From Symbiodinium microadriaticum (Eukaryota; Sar; Dinophyceae; Suessiales; Symbiodiniaceae): 64,000 bases of DNA. The notes under the pieces are model-generated. The model ran no database searches. It was given only the letters and a program-made list of their open reading frames with translations, and was not told the origin of the DNA. Within the stretch, counting starts at the first letter, position 1; every line of letters starts with the position of its first letter. Where the stretch lies: NCBI GenBank assembly GCA_001939145.1, contig LSRX01001153.1, positions 47,136 through 111,135 on the forward strand, given 5' to 3'. This document shows positions 53,401 through 63,200 of the stretch, piece by piece. Both the position numbers and the translations under genes were made by a program.

Positions 53401-53499
53401 CACAGCATCGCAACAGTCAAAGCCAGCTGCAGCTTCATCAGTGCCTATATCATCGTCTGATGGGCTCAGTGCCTGCAGTAGCCCATCAATATCGTGAGT

Positions 53500-53645
53500 C
53501 GTCAGAATGGATTCCTCTGCGTGCTTGCTGCTGTGGCCTCTGTGGCTTCAAACACCTCTCCTGCACTGAGCGACTCACCTGCAAGGCCACTAATAGCCAA
53601 AAAGCGCAGACTCACGTGCTGGGCATTCTTGCAGCTTCGGTACCT
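53500..53645 (-). CDS. Candidate exon, unidentified protein
   Basis: Reverse LRFLAISGLAGESLSAGEVF followed by EATEATAAS and a stop at about 53502. A short helix with a small-residue tail. Confidence 0.35.
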
Positions 53646-53991
53646 GTAGGTTCCGAATTCGTGTCCGGCTCCTGGTACCAAGCGTGAGAGGTGGTGATGT
53701 AGAAAGCATGGGATTTCGCGTAAACCATGCAAAGTAGTCAACATGTGTCGTCTTCTCCTTCATACTAATGAAATCCATCGTGCCTCTCTGCGGCTCAATC
53801 AGCCTATGTGCCGCTCAATATAAGAACATGAACAATGTAAAAGCCAAACATCGCTAAACATCCAGCACTTGCGAACTTCACGCAGCACCCTGCTACACTC
53901 AGCCTGGAAACCACCGCAACGTCTCATTTTTATCTAACAAGGACGGCTGTGAGATGCAGGTTCTCATCTTGAGATTGAAGTCCACTCGTCA

Positions 53992-55857
53992 CTAGTCATA
54001 CTTCAAGGTGCTGGGGCCAACTGCCGAGAAGGTGTGAATCTGATATCCTCGGACTGTCAGAGGCATCGACCACACAACGGAATTCGGGGGTCCAGGCTTG
54101 CAGCATATCTTCAAATGGGCCTAAACAGCAAAACAAGGGCGGGGTAATGTAACTCGAAAGGCTGCAATTCAAAATAAAACTGTGAACTTGACATTGAGCT
54201 CGCCCGAGTGGCCGCCAGATGTCGTGATGGTGCCGCCAGTCAGCAAAGGCTTCGTGCTCTTGTACCGGACAACGACGATGCCCGAGCCACCCTTGCCAGC
54301 CACTCTGCATTCGGGATCGGTCCCACCGCCACCGCCTCCGGTGTTTTCCTCTCCGTCTGTTCCTGTGAACTTATCCGGATTCGAATCGGTGGTGCTGCCC
54401 CAATCGCTCCCTTTCCCTCCACCACCCTTGCCACCAGCTCCTCCGCCGTTCTCAACCGCGGCCTTGCCATTGTCGTTCACGCCGCCGCCTCCACCTCCTC
54501 CGTACCACTTCAGCGTCCCTGTGATGTCTGAGGACACGCCATCACCTCCCTTGCCGCCCAAGTGCAATTGAGGGGTTGTTTCCTTCGTTCTTTTAAATCA
54601 CGCGGAATACAATCGAACAAACATGCATGGCGCAGGCAAAATGGTGAGATCTTGACAACGGCCGAAGGCTCACCACGACCACCGGCTCCACCTCCGCCGC
54701 CCCCAGCACCGTAGCCGGAACGATAGGTATGGCCTGTTGAAAGGCTTTGCGACACTTAAGAAGATAACACATAAGAACAACATACCGCCAATCCGAGCAG
54801 ATGAAGCATAGTGTAGACAACTCGTACTATCTACAGTATGCTCCTAGTCGGTTACAACATTCATCACAACTGCAGTTTGTGGCTGTGGCCTCCTGGGAAG
54901 CCCTGACCCGGTGTGCCGCGACCCGGCTCCATCTCGTTGCAATCGTAACAGATACCACCGCCTGGCGCCCCATTTTGAGACTATGACATGCTCCACATGA
55001 GCATCTGCTTCACATGGCCCTTACGTTGAGGAATGCTTAATCGGTTTCTTGGCATTTCTAGCTAAAGTTTACAGTTGTTGATTTTTATATAGGTCATTGC
55101 CTGGAGTGTTTCGAGGCTACAGGAGTTTAGGGTTGGGGCGGAAAAATGTTGCACCTGAGCCTCCATCACCCGGCACTCTGCGTTGATCTGCGCCTCCAAG
55201 GAAGAAAATAATGTAGACCCTCCGGAAGACTGGGCTTGGTTAGCTGAGACCGCAGCAGGGGCTGTGCTACTCCTGAAACACCTTGTCTGAAAGTCATGGG
55301 CTTCGGCATCGCTGCCTTGCCCTCCACCAATAGCGACCAGGCTCCCAAGCTTGGAATCTCCTCCTGACGGGGACCACAAGCAGCCCCAAGCCTCGAATCC
55401 ATCAAGTGCTCCGGGGGGAACCCGAAACAACAACATGTCCCAAATCCGAATAACCCCGAGACCATCTCCTTTCGTCGCCAACTTGGACTCTTGCATGTCT
55501 CTGGCACCGGTAGAGCCGCCCTGTCCGGACCGTCCACCGTCCCCGACCACAACGCCCCACTCCTGGCGAGAGAGAGTTAGATAGAGAAAGCGTTTTGACT
55601 TTTGGTGACCACAAAGGTTCAGGAATGCTGAGGGTTTGCAGAGCTTCAAGTCTTTGGCAATGGGGTTCAATAATTCGGCAATCTTGCTGCCCGGGCACAG
55701 TCCCTTTTGGGATCATCTTGGATCCTTTGATGACGCCGCCGCCACCGCCACCTCCGGAGCCGCCACCACCGCCGCCGGCCACGACCAGGAAGTCAACTGG
55801 AAGCGTTTCCTCAGTTGTTTCCCGGAAGCATGACGAAGTATTACGAATGTTCTCCTC
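53992..55857 (-). CDS. Glycine-rich-domain protein, downstream paralogue (multi-exon)
   Basis: Exons in order on the reverse strand. 55699-55857: LPVDFLVVAGGGGGGSGGGG and then VIKGSKMIPKGT, donor GTGCCC. 55270-55562: EWGVVVGDGGRSGQGGSTGA, possibly with an inner intron, to GGDSKLGSLVAIGGGQG. About 54880-54985: GAPGGGICYDCNEMEPGRGT followed by PGQGFPGG. About 54660-54733: SGYGAGGGGGGAGGRG. 54216-54566: GGKGGDGVSSDITGTLKWYG and on to GTDPECRVAGKGGSGIVVVR. 53992-54053: GYQIHTFSAVGPSTLKYD and a stop. Order and motifs (VD-L-VVAGGGG, VVVG-GG, GGSGIVVVRY, GYQIHTF) are those of a glycine-rich module known from phage tail/fibre, bacterial and viral surface proteins. The unit also matches the paralogue at 56.7-57.9 kb. 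Likely secreted or structural; the N-terminal exon is not found. Confidence 0.7.
54054..54215 (-). other. GC-AG intron (162 nt) in the glycine-rich gene
   Basis: Donor ACATCTG|GCGGCC (54215-54214 read GC) and acceptor TGACAG|TCCGAGG. Splicing gives TTSVRGYQIHTF, which aligns with VASVGGYQVHTF in the uninterrupted paralogue, so the paralogue fixes the boundary. Confidence 0.65.
55563..55698 (-). other. GT-AG intron (136 nt) in the glycine-rich gene
   Basis: Donor GGGACT|GTGCCC, acceptor TCGCCAG|GAGTGG, phase 0. It joins MIPKGT to EWGVVVGDGG, as expected for this module (a Pro-x-GT...V-VGDGG turn). Confidence 0.6.
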
Positions 55858-56705
55858 CTGTAAAACAGTCGATAAGTTTATCGTTTGGCAGGACCAGCTC
55901 GACCCACTTGACGCCGATCTTCGCTATAGTCGATTACGTTCGGCAGTGTGCAAACCTCTCGGTGTGGCAGCCCGGGTGCTTCAAATGTAGCACAGGGAGT
56001 TCAGGTTCGTCTGGGGTTTTATCGCAATCCTAGCTTGGGCTTGCCTCCGAGTGATTCAACCGTATGGCCGTAAGTCCTATCTTCTTACTTTCCCCTAGTG
56101 TCCCATTCGCTTCTCGACGCGGCCCGCGACCCCTTCCAAAACGCTTTCCCCGTGTGTCCGGCGCACGCGTGTCTCGCGGACGCTTCGCGAACTCAAACGC
56201 GCGGCGTTTTGTCCACTCCTTTCATGGAACCCCTGCTTTTGATACGAGAACCCTTCTGCAAAGCATTCGGGAAACACTTAATGTATGAAAGCCGTTGATT
56301 AGTTGGGTCTGGGAATCCCAATGTTCGAAGTCGACTTTTTGCAAACCTACCAGTACAACACATGTATAAAATTATGCAGAAGCCGCAATCGCATGTCCAA
56401 TTAAATGCAGATCCTTCCCCCATCTTCCCCCTGTTCTATGCTCAAATTTGTCTGCGGAACCATTGTTTACAGGGCCCAAAACGACGAATAAGGTGTCATA
56501 GGGTCGTTCTTCTTGTTGTTGTTGCTATTTGTTGCTGCTGCTATTCTTCTGTTTTCTGTTGAATAATGTTGACTTTGCACATGGGCTCAGTAAACTCAAC
56601 CCATTAATTTAATGTTCCTGGTATTGTTGTCCATGCGGTTATTAATCTCAACAGTTTAATCATGATAAACATGCCTAAATGCTCTGAGCCGCACGGCCTC
56701 AATCC

Positions 56706-57890
56706 CTAAAGCTTTGCATTCGGAAATTGCACTGCAGAGCTCATGGATTTGTGATTGCGCAGATGCACTAGGTCCGAGGTCGTGTGTCCGAAGAGATAGT
56801 GAAGGAAAGCTACGTGCGTGGCACTGCTGATGACGATAATGATGATGACGACAGTTTCCTTCTCTGATGTGTTTTCGAGACGTCTCTTTCGAATCCGCTT
56901 AGGGTTTAGGCCTTTGTGGGTTCGAATGCGACGCCAAAACAGGTTGAAGTGCCAAGTTTCTGTGCCATTGTCGAAAGCCAACGCATCTTCTCCTGGAATC
57001 GCAAAGGTGTGTACTTGGTAACCTCCAACCGATGCCACTTCTCCGCCAACCAATACCGGCGCGGTGCCCGGGTAGCGCACAATGACAACACCAGAGCCGC
57101 CCATGCCTGCATACTTCGACTCCGGGTCCGTGCCTCCTCCACCTCCTCCGGTGTTCGCTTCGCCATCTGTTCCGGTGAACTCCCATTGGGAACCGTCAGA
57201 ACCCGGAGCTTTGCTGCCGAAGTCACTTCCACGTCCTCCGCCGCCCTTTCCTCCAAGTCCACCACGACCCGTCAAAAGCTGACCCGTGTTGTCATTGATT
57301 CCTCCACCTCCGCCTCCTCCATAAAACTTTGTTGCGCCAGTGATGTCTGAGGAAATGCCGTCACCTCCCTTGCCAGCGTAGTACTTTTGAGGGGCATCCG
57401 CGCCAGCTTCACCAGCACCACCACCACCGCCTCCGGCGCCGTAGGCTTGCAGATTCGTTATGCCTCCTCCATGCCCTTGGCCTGCGGTGCCCGTACTCCG
57501 TGCGACAGTAGTCCGATCAAAGCCACCGCCACCACCGGAGCCTCCTGACCCGCCAGGCTTGCTGATGTCCGAGCCCCCACCTCCTTGGCCTCCTCCCTTT
57601 GCGACGACCTCACCAAGCTGAGAGTCACTGCCAGCTGTAGGAACCAAAAGCGCGCCGTGTCCGCCGCCGCCGAAGTTGCCTCCGGCCCCCACCACCACCT
57701 TCAACGCCTGGAGCTTAACGGAGGCGACTGCTCTGAGATTCCCAAACCCCTGAGGCCTAAGCCGGACTCGCAAACCCCGCCTTGCTTGGATCCAGCTTCT
57801 GCTTGCCCATGAGGACACCTCCACCTCCTCCACCGCCCGACCCTCCGCCGCCGCCGCCTGCAACAATCCTGGGGTCTGCTCAAATGGGAG
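56706..57890 (-). CDS. Glycine-rich-domain protein, upstream paralogue
   Basis: Exon 57781-57890 encodes IVAGGGGGGSGGGGGGGVLM and then GKQKLDPSK. After a 73-nt GC-AG intron, exon 56706-57707 runs ALKVVVGAGGNFGGGGHGAL, then a long Gly-rich stretch with QLGEVVAKGGGQGGGG, QGHGGG, YGAGGGGGGAGEAG, GKGGDGISSDITGATKFYGG, TGTDGEANTGGGGGGTDPES and GGSGVVIVRYPG, and then GGYQVHTFAIPGEDALAF. This is one full glycine-rich module, as in the downstream paralogue. The tail is basic (NPKRIRKRRLEN) and then hydrophobic (ETVVIIIIVISSATHVAFLH): a possible transmembrane anchor, or non-coding read-through past an unseen splice or stop. A signal-peptide exon at 58526-58762 may be its start. Confidence 0.72.
   Translation of the reverse strand, partial: LPFEQTPGLLQAAAAEGRAVEEVEVSSWASRSWIQARRGLRVRLRPQGFGNLRAVASVKLQALKVVVGAGGNFGGGGHGALLVPTAGSDSQLGEVVAKGGGQGGGGSDISKPGGSGGSGGGGGFDRTTVARSTGTAGQGHGGGITNLQAYGAGGGGGGAGEAGADAPQKYYAGKGGDGISSDITGATKFYGGGGGGGINDNTGQLLTGRGGLGGKGGGGRGSDFGSKAPGSDGSQWEFTGTDGEANTGGGGGGTDPESKYAGMGGSGVVIVRYPGTAPVLVGGEVASVGGYQVHTFAIPGEDALAFDNGTETWHFNLFWRRIRTHKGLNPKRIRKRRLENTSEKETVVIIIIVISSATHVAFLHYLFGHTTSDLVHLRNHKSMSSAVQFPNAKL
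57708..57780 (-). other. GC-AG intron (73 nt)
   Basis: Donor AGCAAG|GCGGGG and acceptor CTCCAG|GCGTTG, phase 0, AG|GC at both ends. An in-frame TAG lies inside. Splicing restores the continuous module LDPSK-ALKVVVGAGG. Confidence 0.65.
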
Positions 57891-58525
57891 GACTGTGGGG
57901 TAGCAGCATGGGGAATCAGGCAGCCAAGACGGTGATATACGGTGATTGTAGCCAGGGTTCCATAGCTTGTCACAGTGTCTAGGCTACACCGTCCGCGCAA
58001 AGAAAGCAACTAAAGGAAGACAACCACCAGGCCTTGAACCGTGTGGAACCTATCATCACAGGGTTGATTGTATTCAATCGCCTCTCGACCCTCACGGTTG
58101 TGCCGAGTAGCAGGTACTCGAGAAACAGCTCCTTATTCACGGGTCTGCAGGAGGCATGGAATGTGAAACCTAAAAATTGCTGAGTCCTCTGTTCGTCTGT
58201 GCAACAGTTTCGAATGATTGGTCCATCGAACGCCCATCAAACTTGCTGAAACGGAAAGAACCAGCCCTTGCCCGCTGGTCCAGTCAGCCATGCCAGAAGC
58301 CCAAGCCCACACCACAAAAGTAGAACCACAAAGCGCCAAGCTGCTGATGAGCGTGTGCAGCGTTCTCCGGTAGGCAAACAAGCAGTCTTCGAGCTGCTGA
58401 TGGCGCATTCCTTTCTGTGCAAACAACACGTGGCGGTTTAACAGTTGAGGGTCCAGGGTTATTGTGAAGTCGACGGCTGGTGTCGACCAAGCAATCGTTG
58501 TAACACCTAATCCTTAAACTTAAAC

Positions 58526-58762
58526 TTAACAAATTGGAGTTTCCTGCAGGTAGTGCACGCCCCAGCCCACGTAAGCACCCGTACATTCGGCCAGCGAGAC
58601 ATTCTCGCAACGCGCGACCCACGTCTTGCTGAAGGTGGTGGTGCAATTTGGTGGATCCGGCACGTCTCCATGACTTTCGCGGGTGCGCAGCTGTGCTCCC
58701 CACGCAAATGATAAACTTGCTAAAGTCACGACACCGCCGGCCACACCGCCACTGAGCTTCAT
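58526..58762 (-). CDS. Signal-peptide exon of a secreted Cys-containing protein
   Basis: An ATG at 58762 (reverse) gives MKLSGGVAGGVVTLASLSFA followed by WGAQLRTRES: a short n-region, a hydrophobic core and a small-residue cleavage site. The mature part has PNCTTTFSKTWVARCENVSL and AECTGAYVGWGVHYLQ, with four closely spaced Cys and two N-glycosylation sequons (NCT, NVS). The frame stops at 58526, so a donor lies shortly before. Its position 0.6 kb upstream of the glycine-rich module suggests it is the first exon of that gene. Confidence 0.58.
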   Translation of the reverse strand: MKLSGGVAGGVVTLASLSFAWGAQLRTRESHGDVPDPPNCTTTFSKTWVARCENVSLAECTGAYVGWGVHYLQETPIC

Positions 58763-58769
58763 TGCTGGG

Positions 58770-61370
58770 ACTCTAAAGCAGGATTCCCACCACCCACTCG
58801 AGCCTGTTCTGCGACTGCGAGCAGCAAAGCTTTCACCCAAAACGAACAAGTCCCTCGATTCGGCAGCATATTCGACAATTACACTACATCTCCAACTAGC
58901 TCTCAATCCCAAGTTTCAAGCCCCAAAATCTCTATGCCAGAACAATCTTAGACGCTGGTAACTTTGGAACAATCCCCCGAGGTGAGGCCAGGAGTTGCAC
59001 TGGACCCGGACACTTCCCGTTTTGTCTTGCTTTGCAGATTTGGGGTTGGCAGAATTCCGAACCGAGACTATTGAAGTCCCCTTGCTGTTTTGGAAAGGTT
59101 GAACTCGCCGGACTCTCTTCGGAACTCAACGATCAATGTCTGCCATTAGCCGGGCCTTTCTCAGTCGAATCTTTGTAAGCGAGCGATACCTCAGCATCTA
59201 ATCTAAATCTGCTGTTTTTGCGAGGCACAGAAACAGAATGCGGGCACACGGCTACATTCTGCTACAGTATGTCGAAGTCACATGCTCCAGGCAGACACGA
59301 CAATGACAGTAAGATATGGACTTCCCGGGGAGGAGCGCTGATGCAACTGCGAAAGGGCACATGCCGCATCATGCCGCGTAGCTGTAACGATCATGACTCG
59401 CGCAGCAACAAAAAGTTGCCTAGCCGGCGAAGCCGAGATGGTTCATCGTTCAGCCTGGTTTTCGCCAGATCGGTACACGCATGTTGCCAAGCCTTTACCT
59501 GGCCTCCTGCGCCTGACTTGGGCGCTGAACGGAGCCAACAAACCTGTGCTATGGATCACAGTACCCTGACACCCTACTACGTTTTCTGCAAGCGGACCTG
59601 GTCGCGAACAAAGTGCTAATTGGCATGCAAACCAGGAGGCACAAGTCACCTTGCAACGTGGTCGCTCGCATAGCATATAGGCACACTCTACCAAGCTGGA
59701 CTCGGGTACGTGCTGAAGCAGCAATGCCAATGGCTATGCTCCGAAGGACCTAGCCGCTTAGCCAGCACAGAGACATTCTGCACACGCTTCTGAGATGCTG
59801 TGAGTGGGATCGGGGAAGCAGATCCGCTGAAGCGAAACTGAGAGAGACGCACGACGACGAGGCTTCGGCTTTGCCCGGAGGGAGGATTGCTCTCGATGGT
59901 CCTGAAGCTGACCATCAGTCAACACCCATGTTGCAACTGACGGAGCTATCCGAGCTGCCCGGTGCGCCAATCGAGGACGGCCGTCCGGCTCCATGCCACG
60001 AACTGTTGATAAAAATTCAGCGTGGACTGATGTTCGACTCTTTTTTTCTGTACCAGCGGTAACTTCACGAGTTACTCGGCATAGTTGACGACAGTGTTGA
60101 TCTGCAGTCTACAGTCTACTGTGTTCCACTCGTCTTGAGTCGTGGCAGCACTCGCGAAGATGCACTGGAGATGTGCGCAGCGATACAAGATGCAAGTGAC
60201 ACAATGACCGCCCAGCAAGCATTTTGCCATGAAGATCCAGCAGGCGATCCGCCGCGAACTATTCTGCAGCTGTTTTGAGGGCTCAGCGTTTCTGCGCGCC
60301 CCTTTTCAGATGATGTGCTTTAGCTTGTTGTTATAGTCGGCTTGCAGGTTGGCGCCTCAAAATCATGAAACTACAAGCAGACGCACCCAAGATGGGGCCT
60401 GCCATCCAAGCCTGAAACAAGGGGTCCAGCTCGAAACAGGCTCCAAAGATCCATGACCTGGACAGGTATGCGTTCAAGCTTCAGCCCCTTTGAGCTTTCA
60501 ATCTTCCTCCCACAAGTCTTATGATGGAGATCCCATCCCGCACATCGGTTTGGGATGGTCCGGCCTTCGCGCCTCTGGTCTTTCGGCCTACATGAAAGCC
60601 CCCCACGTATCCGAAACCCACCCAACCTCAGTCCCGAGTTTGTTCGGAGAACACTGAATCGGCTTCAAAGCGCCCAAGCGATCCCCCCAAGCAGCAAACG
60701 CAACCAAAGCAAGGTGTTTCGGAAAACAGAAAGGAACGCGGGAATGACAGGCACGATAGTTTTTGGATGTTCTTGGAAGTTTTGGATTTGTCTCGCGGGC
60801 TCAGGAGTTCGAATTGAAGATCCAGCGTGCGCACCACGTCGCCAAGACACACAACACTCACACAACCTAAGCCCATGTTTCCTGCTTCTGAACTTTGTCT
60901 CCAAGGTCTAAGGAAGCTGGCGGTAAGGATGCCAGTGCAATTCGCAAGCTTCGGGGCCACGAATTGGCGAGATTCGAGATATTCGCCGGCTCCGCCACCG
61001 CTGCCAGGTCAGTGTCCGCGCACGGCGCCAAGTGCCCAAGTGGCCGTGCATCACCAAGAGACACAACAGGCATGCAGTTATTTCAAACAACAATGCATCT
61101 GGACCAACCCTTACATTTGCACGCTTAGACGCATCGTGATCCAGTGTTTGTGCATAGGGTGTAAGGTCGGCACGGCTGGCTAGCTTCGCTGGGTTGCTCA
61201 CCAACTTGGCCTGCAGTGAGCGGATCACAGATAGGGGGTGTCTTAAAGGGGGATCATGGGCGGGTGAAACCCTATAAGCCCTATAAGCCCTATAAACCCT
61301 AAACCCCAAACCGGTTTCGAGTCAGAAGTAGATTGCGACACAGGGCATCGACCCGAGGCTCGGCACCCTT
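58770..61370. other. Intergenic, strand-switch region
   Basis: No supported gene. Overlapping short frames on both strands (for example forward 60895-61128 with AIRKLRGHELARFEIFAGSA). It separates the minus-strand coding run from the plus-strand transporter exon. A CCCTATAA/CCCTAAA tract lies at its right end (61270-61312). Confidence 0.4.
61270..61312 (-). repeat. Telomere-like CCCTATAA/CCCTAAA tract
   Basis: Three CCCTATAAG/A units followed by CCCTAAACCCCAAACC. Confidence 0.7.
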
Positions 61371-61374
61371 TTGA

Positions 61375-61720
61375 CAAAAGAGGCCCACGAGTTTCGAGTG
61401 TCAAGCCGTGGCCATCTCAGCAAGTGGGCTCATCACACTCCTTGTGTTGGTCTTCCTGGGCCCTGTCATTTACTTAGTTCGCTACATAGTGCTTCGCAAG
61501 CCCGTTGAGGTTCAGGTGAGCACAGGAGACGATGGACAAGAGCACATGAGTACCACTGCCTATCTTTTTGCCTTCCTAGGCTACGCCATCGGCATCGGGA
61601 ATGTTTGGCGCTTCCCCTACGTTATCAGCAAGAATGGGTGCAGCTGCTGTCATCGCCTACGTAGTTTGTGCCGTTCTCGTGGCTTGGCCTCTCTTCAGCG
61701 TAACTGCCTGGCCCGAGCTC
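61375..61720 (+). CDS. Sodium/neurotransmitter-symporter (SNF) family exon, with apparent 2-nt deletion
   Basis: Open from 61375 with no ATG (a GTG lies at 61408), so it is an internal or later exon. A first hydrophobic segment (LITLLVLVFLGPVIYLVRYI) is followed by a polar linker and then the hallmark TM1 of the SLC6/SNF family: YLFAFLGYAIGIGNVWRFPY, then VISKNG. The unwound NVWRFPY is the Na+/substrate site region in this family. At 61636-61638 the frame breaks: the following bases give GAAAVIAYVVCAVLVAWPLF only in another frame, exactly the expected TM2. Two extra G in GGG would restore it. After WPLFS a donor (AGC|GTAACT) is plausible. The other ten helices are not in the window. It may be a pseudogene, a sequencing or assembly slip in a G-run, or a genuine frameshift. 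Confidence 0.75.
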
Positions 61721-61739
61721 ACGGTGCCCCAGAAGGGCT

Positions 61740-62250
61740 GGACGTAGCTGCGGAAGAGCTCTTTGCTGAGGCTCAGATGGACAATCTGGGATCACAATTT
61801 GCTGATTAAACCCCTCCAGGGCGATGATCCGAAACAACGATGCGGGGACACAAATGATTTGTACCGACATCATAAAAAATCTGGGTCACGCCGCCTCCCA
61901 AGTTGCAAGTTGGTAGCACAGTCGCTGCTGGAAAACTTCTTTCACGGCCCAATGGATGGACGAAAAAGCACCTGCCTTCAGCATGGCCGAAACAAGTACC
62001 AATCCTCTTGTCAGCATGTTGTCTGGCGGGACCCGGAGAGGCCAATACCCCTTAATTCAGGAATCTATCTTAAATCATCATATCAAGGCCCCCTATAACT
62101 TAAAGCATATTCCTTATTTAATGGGGTATTGGGCTCTCTGGGGAGTGGTGTCAAAGGGCCACTGAAAGCACGGTCACGAGCCAAGAGTCTCTGACGGAGA
62201 GGCGAGCGGAATCTGGATGGCATGCCCAAACAGCGTGCGATGGAGGGTTT
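61740..62250. other. No supported gene
   Basis: Presumably intron or spacer after the transporter exon; no further transmembrane segment is found. Confidence 0.35.
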
Positions 62251-62960
62251 CGGGATTAGGGTTTACGGTTGTACAGCGCGAAATTCGGCTCTCTGGTCCT
62301 TGGCAGTCTGGATCATCTTCGAAGCCTGGCAGGATCTTCTGATATATCCCAGGATCCTTCTACCCCGAAAGAGAACATCCGTGTACGCCAAGTAAGAATA
62401 AGTAAGAGATTGCGGTTCTTATACCCGCAAGAGCCCTCATTTCGTTTAGTGTTTGAATGCCGTAGGTTGACATGACAGCAAGCACAAACAGGACCCACGA
62501 AGGGCCCAGTGCTCCCATCCCACACCCACGGGAGGATCTAGAAAGTAGAACCTGTAATGTGGGAACCTGAACTACTAAAGGGTACTGTATAGGAACCCTT
62601 TCAAAGGAACTCGACTATAGAACCCTAAAGTGCCCTTAAACGGAACCCTCTTATAGAACCCTGTAGTACCCTTAAAGGGAACCCTGTAAAAAGTTATAGA
62701 ATCCTACGGAGCTTGGGCACTGCCCCCCATACAGTAACAGTCTCTAATAGGGCTACTATCCATATTTGACTATTCCTCAACTGTTACTCAGTGGGGGCAG
62801 TATCCGAGTTAGGAGTAAGGTTATTATTAGGGGGTCCTTTTTATAAGCGTGCCGTACGAAATTGTGGACCCAAAGGGGACCCTAATTTAGAGAACTACCC
62901 AAATGCAATTCCACCCCTAAACCACCTAAAAAGGTGACCCTAATTTAGAAAACTAGCCTT
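62245..62960. repeat. Degenerate GGAACCCT/CCCTTAAA repeat region
   Basis: GGGATTAGGGTTTACGG at 62250, then from 62570 repeated GGAACCCT, TATAGAACCCT, TACCCTTAAAGGG and CCCTAATTTAGA(A/G)AACTA words. Confidence 0.65.
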
Positions 62961-63109
62961 ATAATACCCTTAGTCGGAAGAATTCTGTGGAAAGGGCGGG
63001 GGGGGTCGCTGTTGCTCCAGGAGGTGGGACACGTTCGGAATAATTCTCGGCAACCTGGGTCCGCGCAACCCCGGGTTTGGAGGAACTTAAGTGACTTAAG
63101 TGGTCCTTT

Positions 63110-63200
63110 AAAGGTCAAGGCCGAGACATTGGAACCCCGAACCCCTAAGCCCAGAAACCCCTGAACTTGGAAACCCTTGACCTAGAACCCTAAATCGGTT
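63110..63200 (-). repeat. Telomere-like CCCTAA/CCCCGAA tract
   Basis: GGAACCCCGAACCCCTAAGC, then AACCCCTGAACTTGG, AAACCCTTGACCTAG and AACCCTAAA. Confidence 0.55.
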
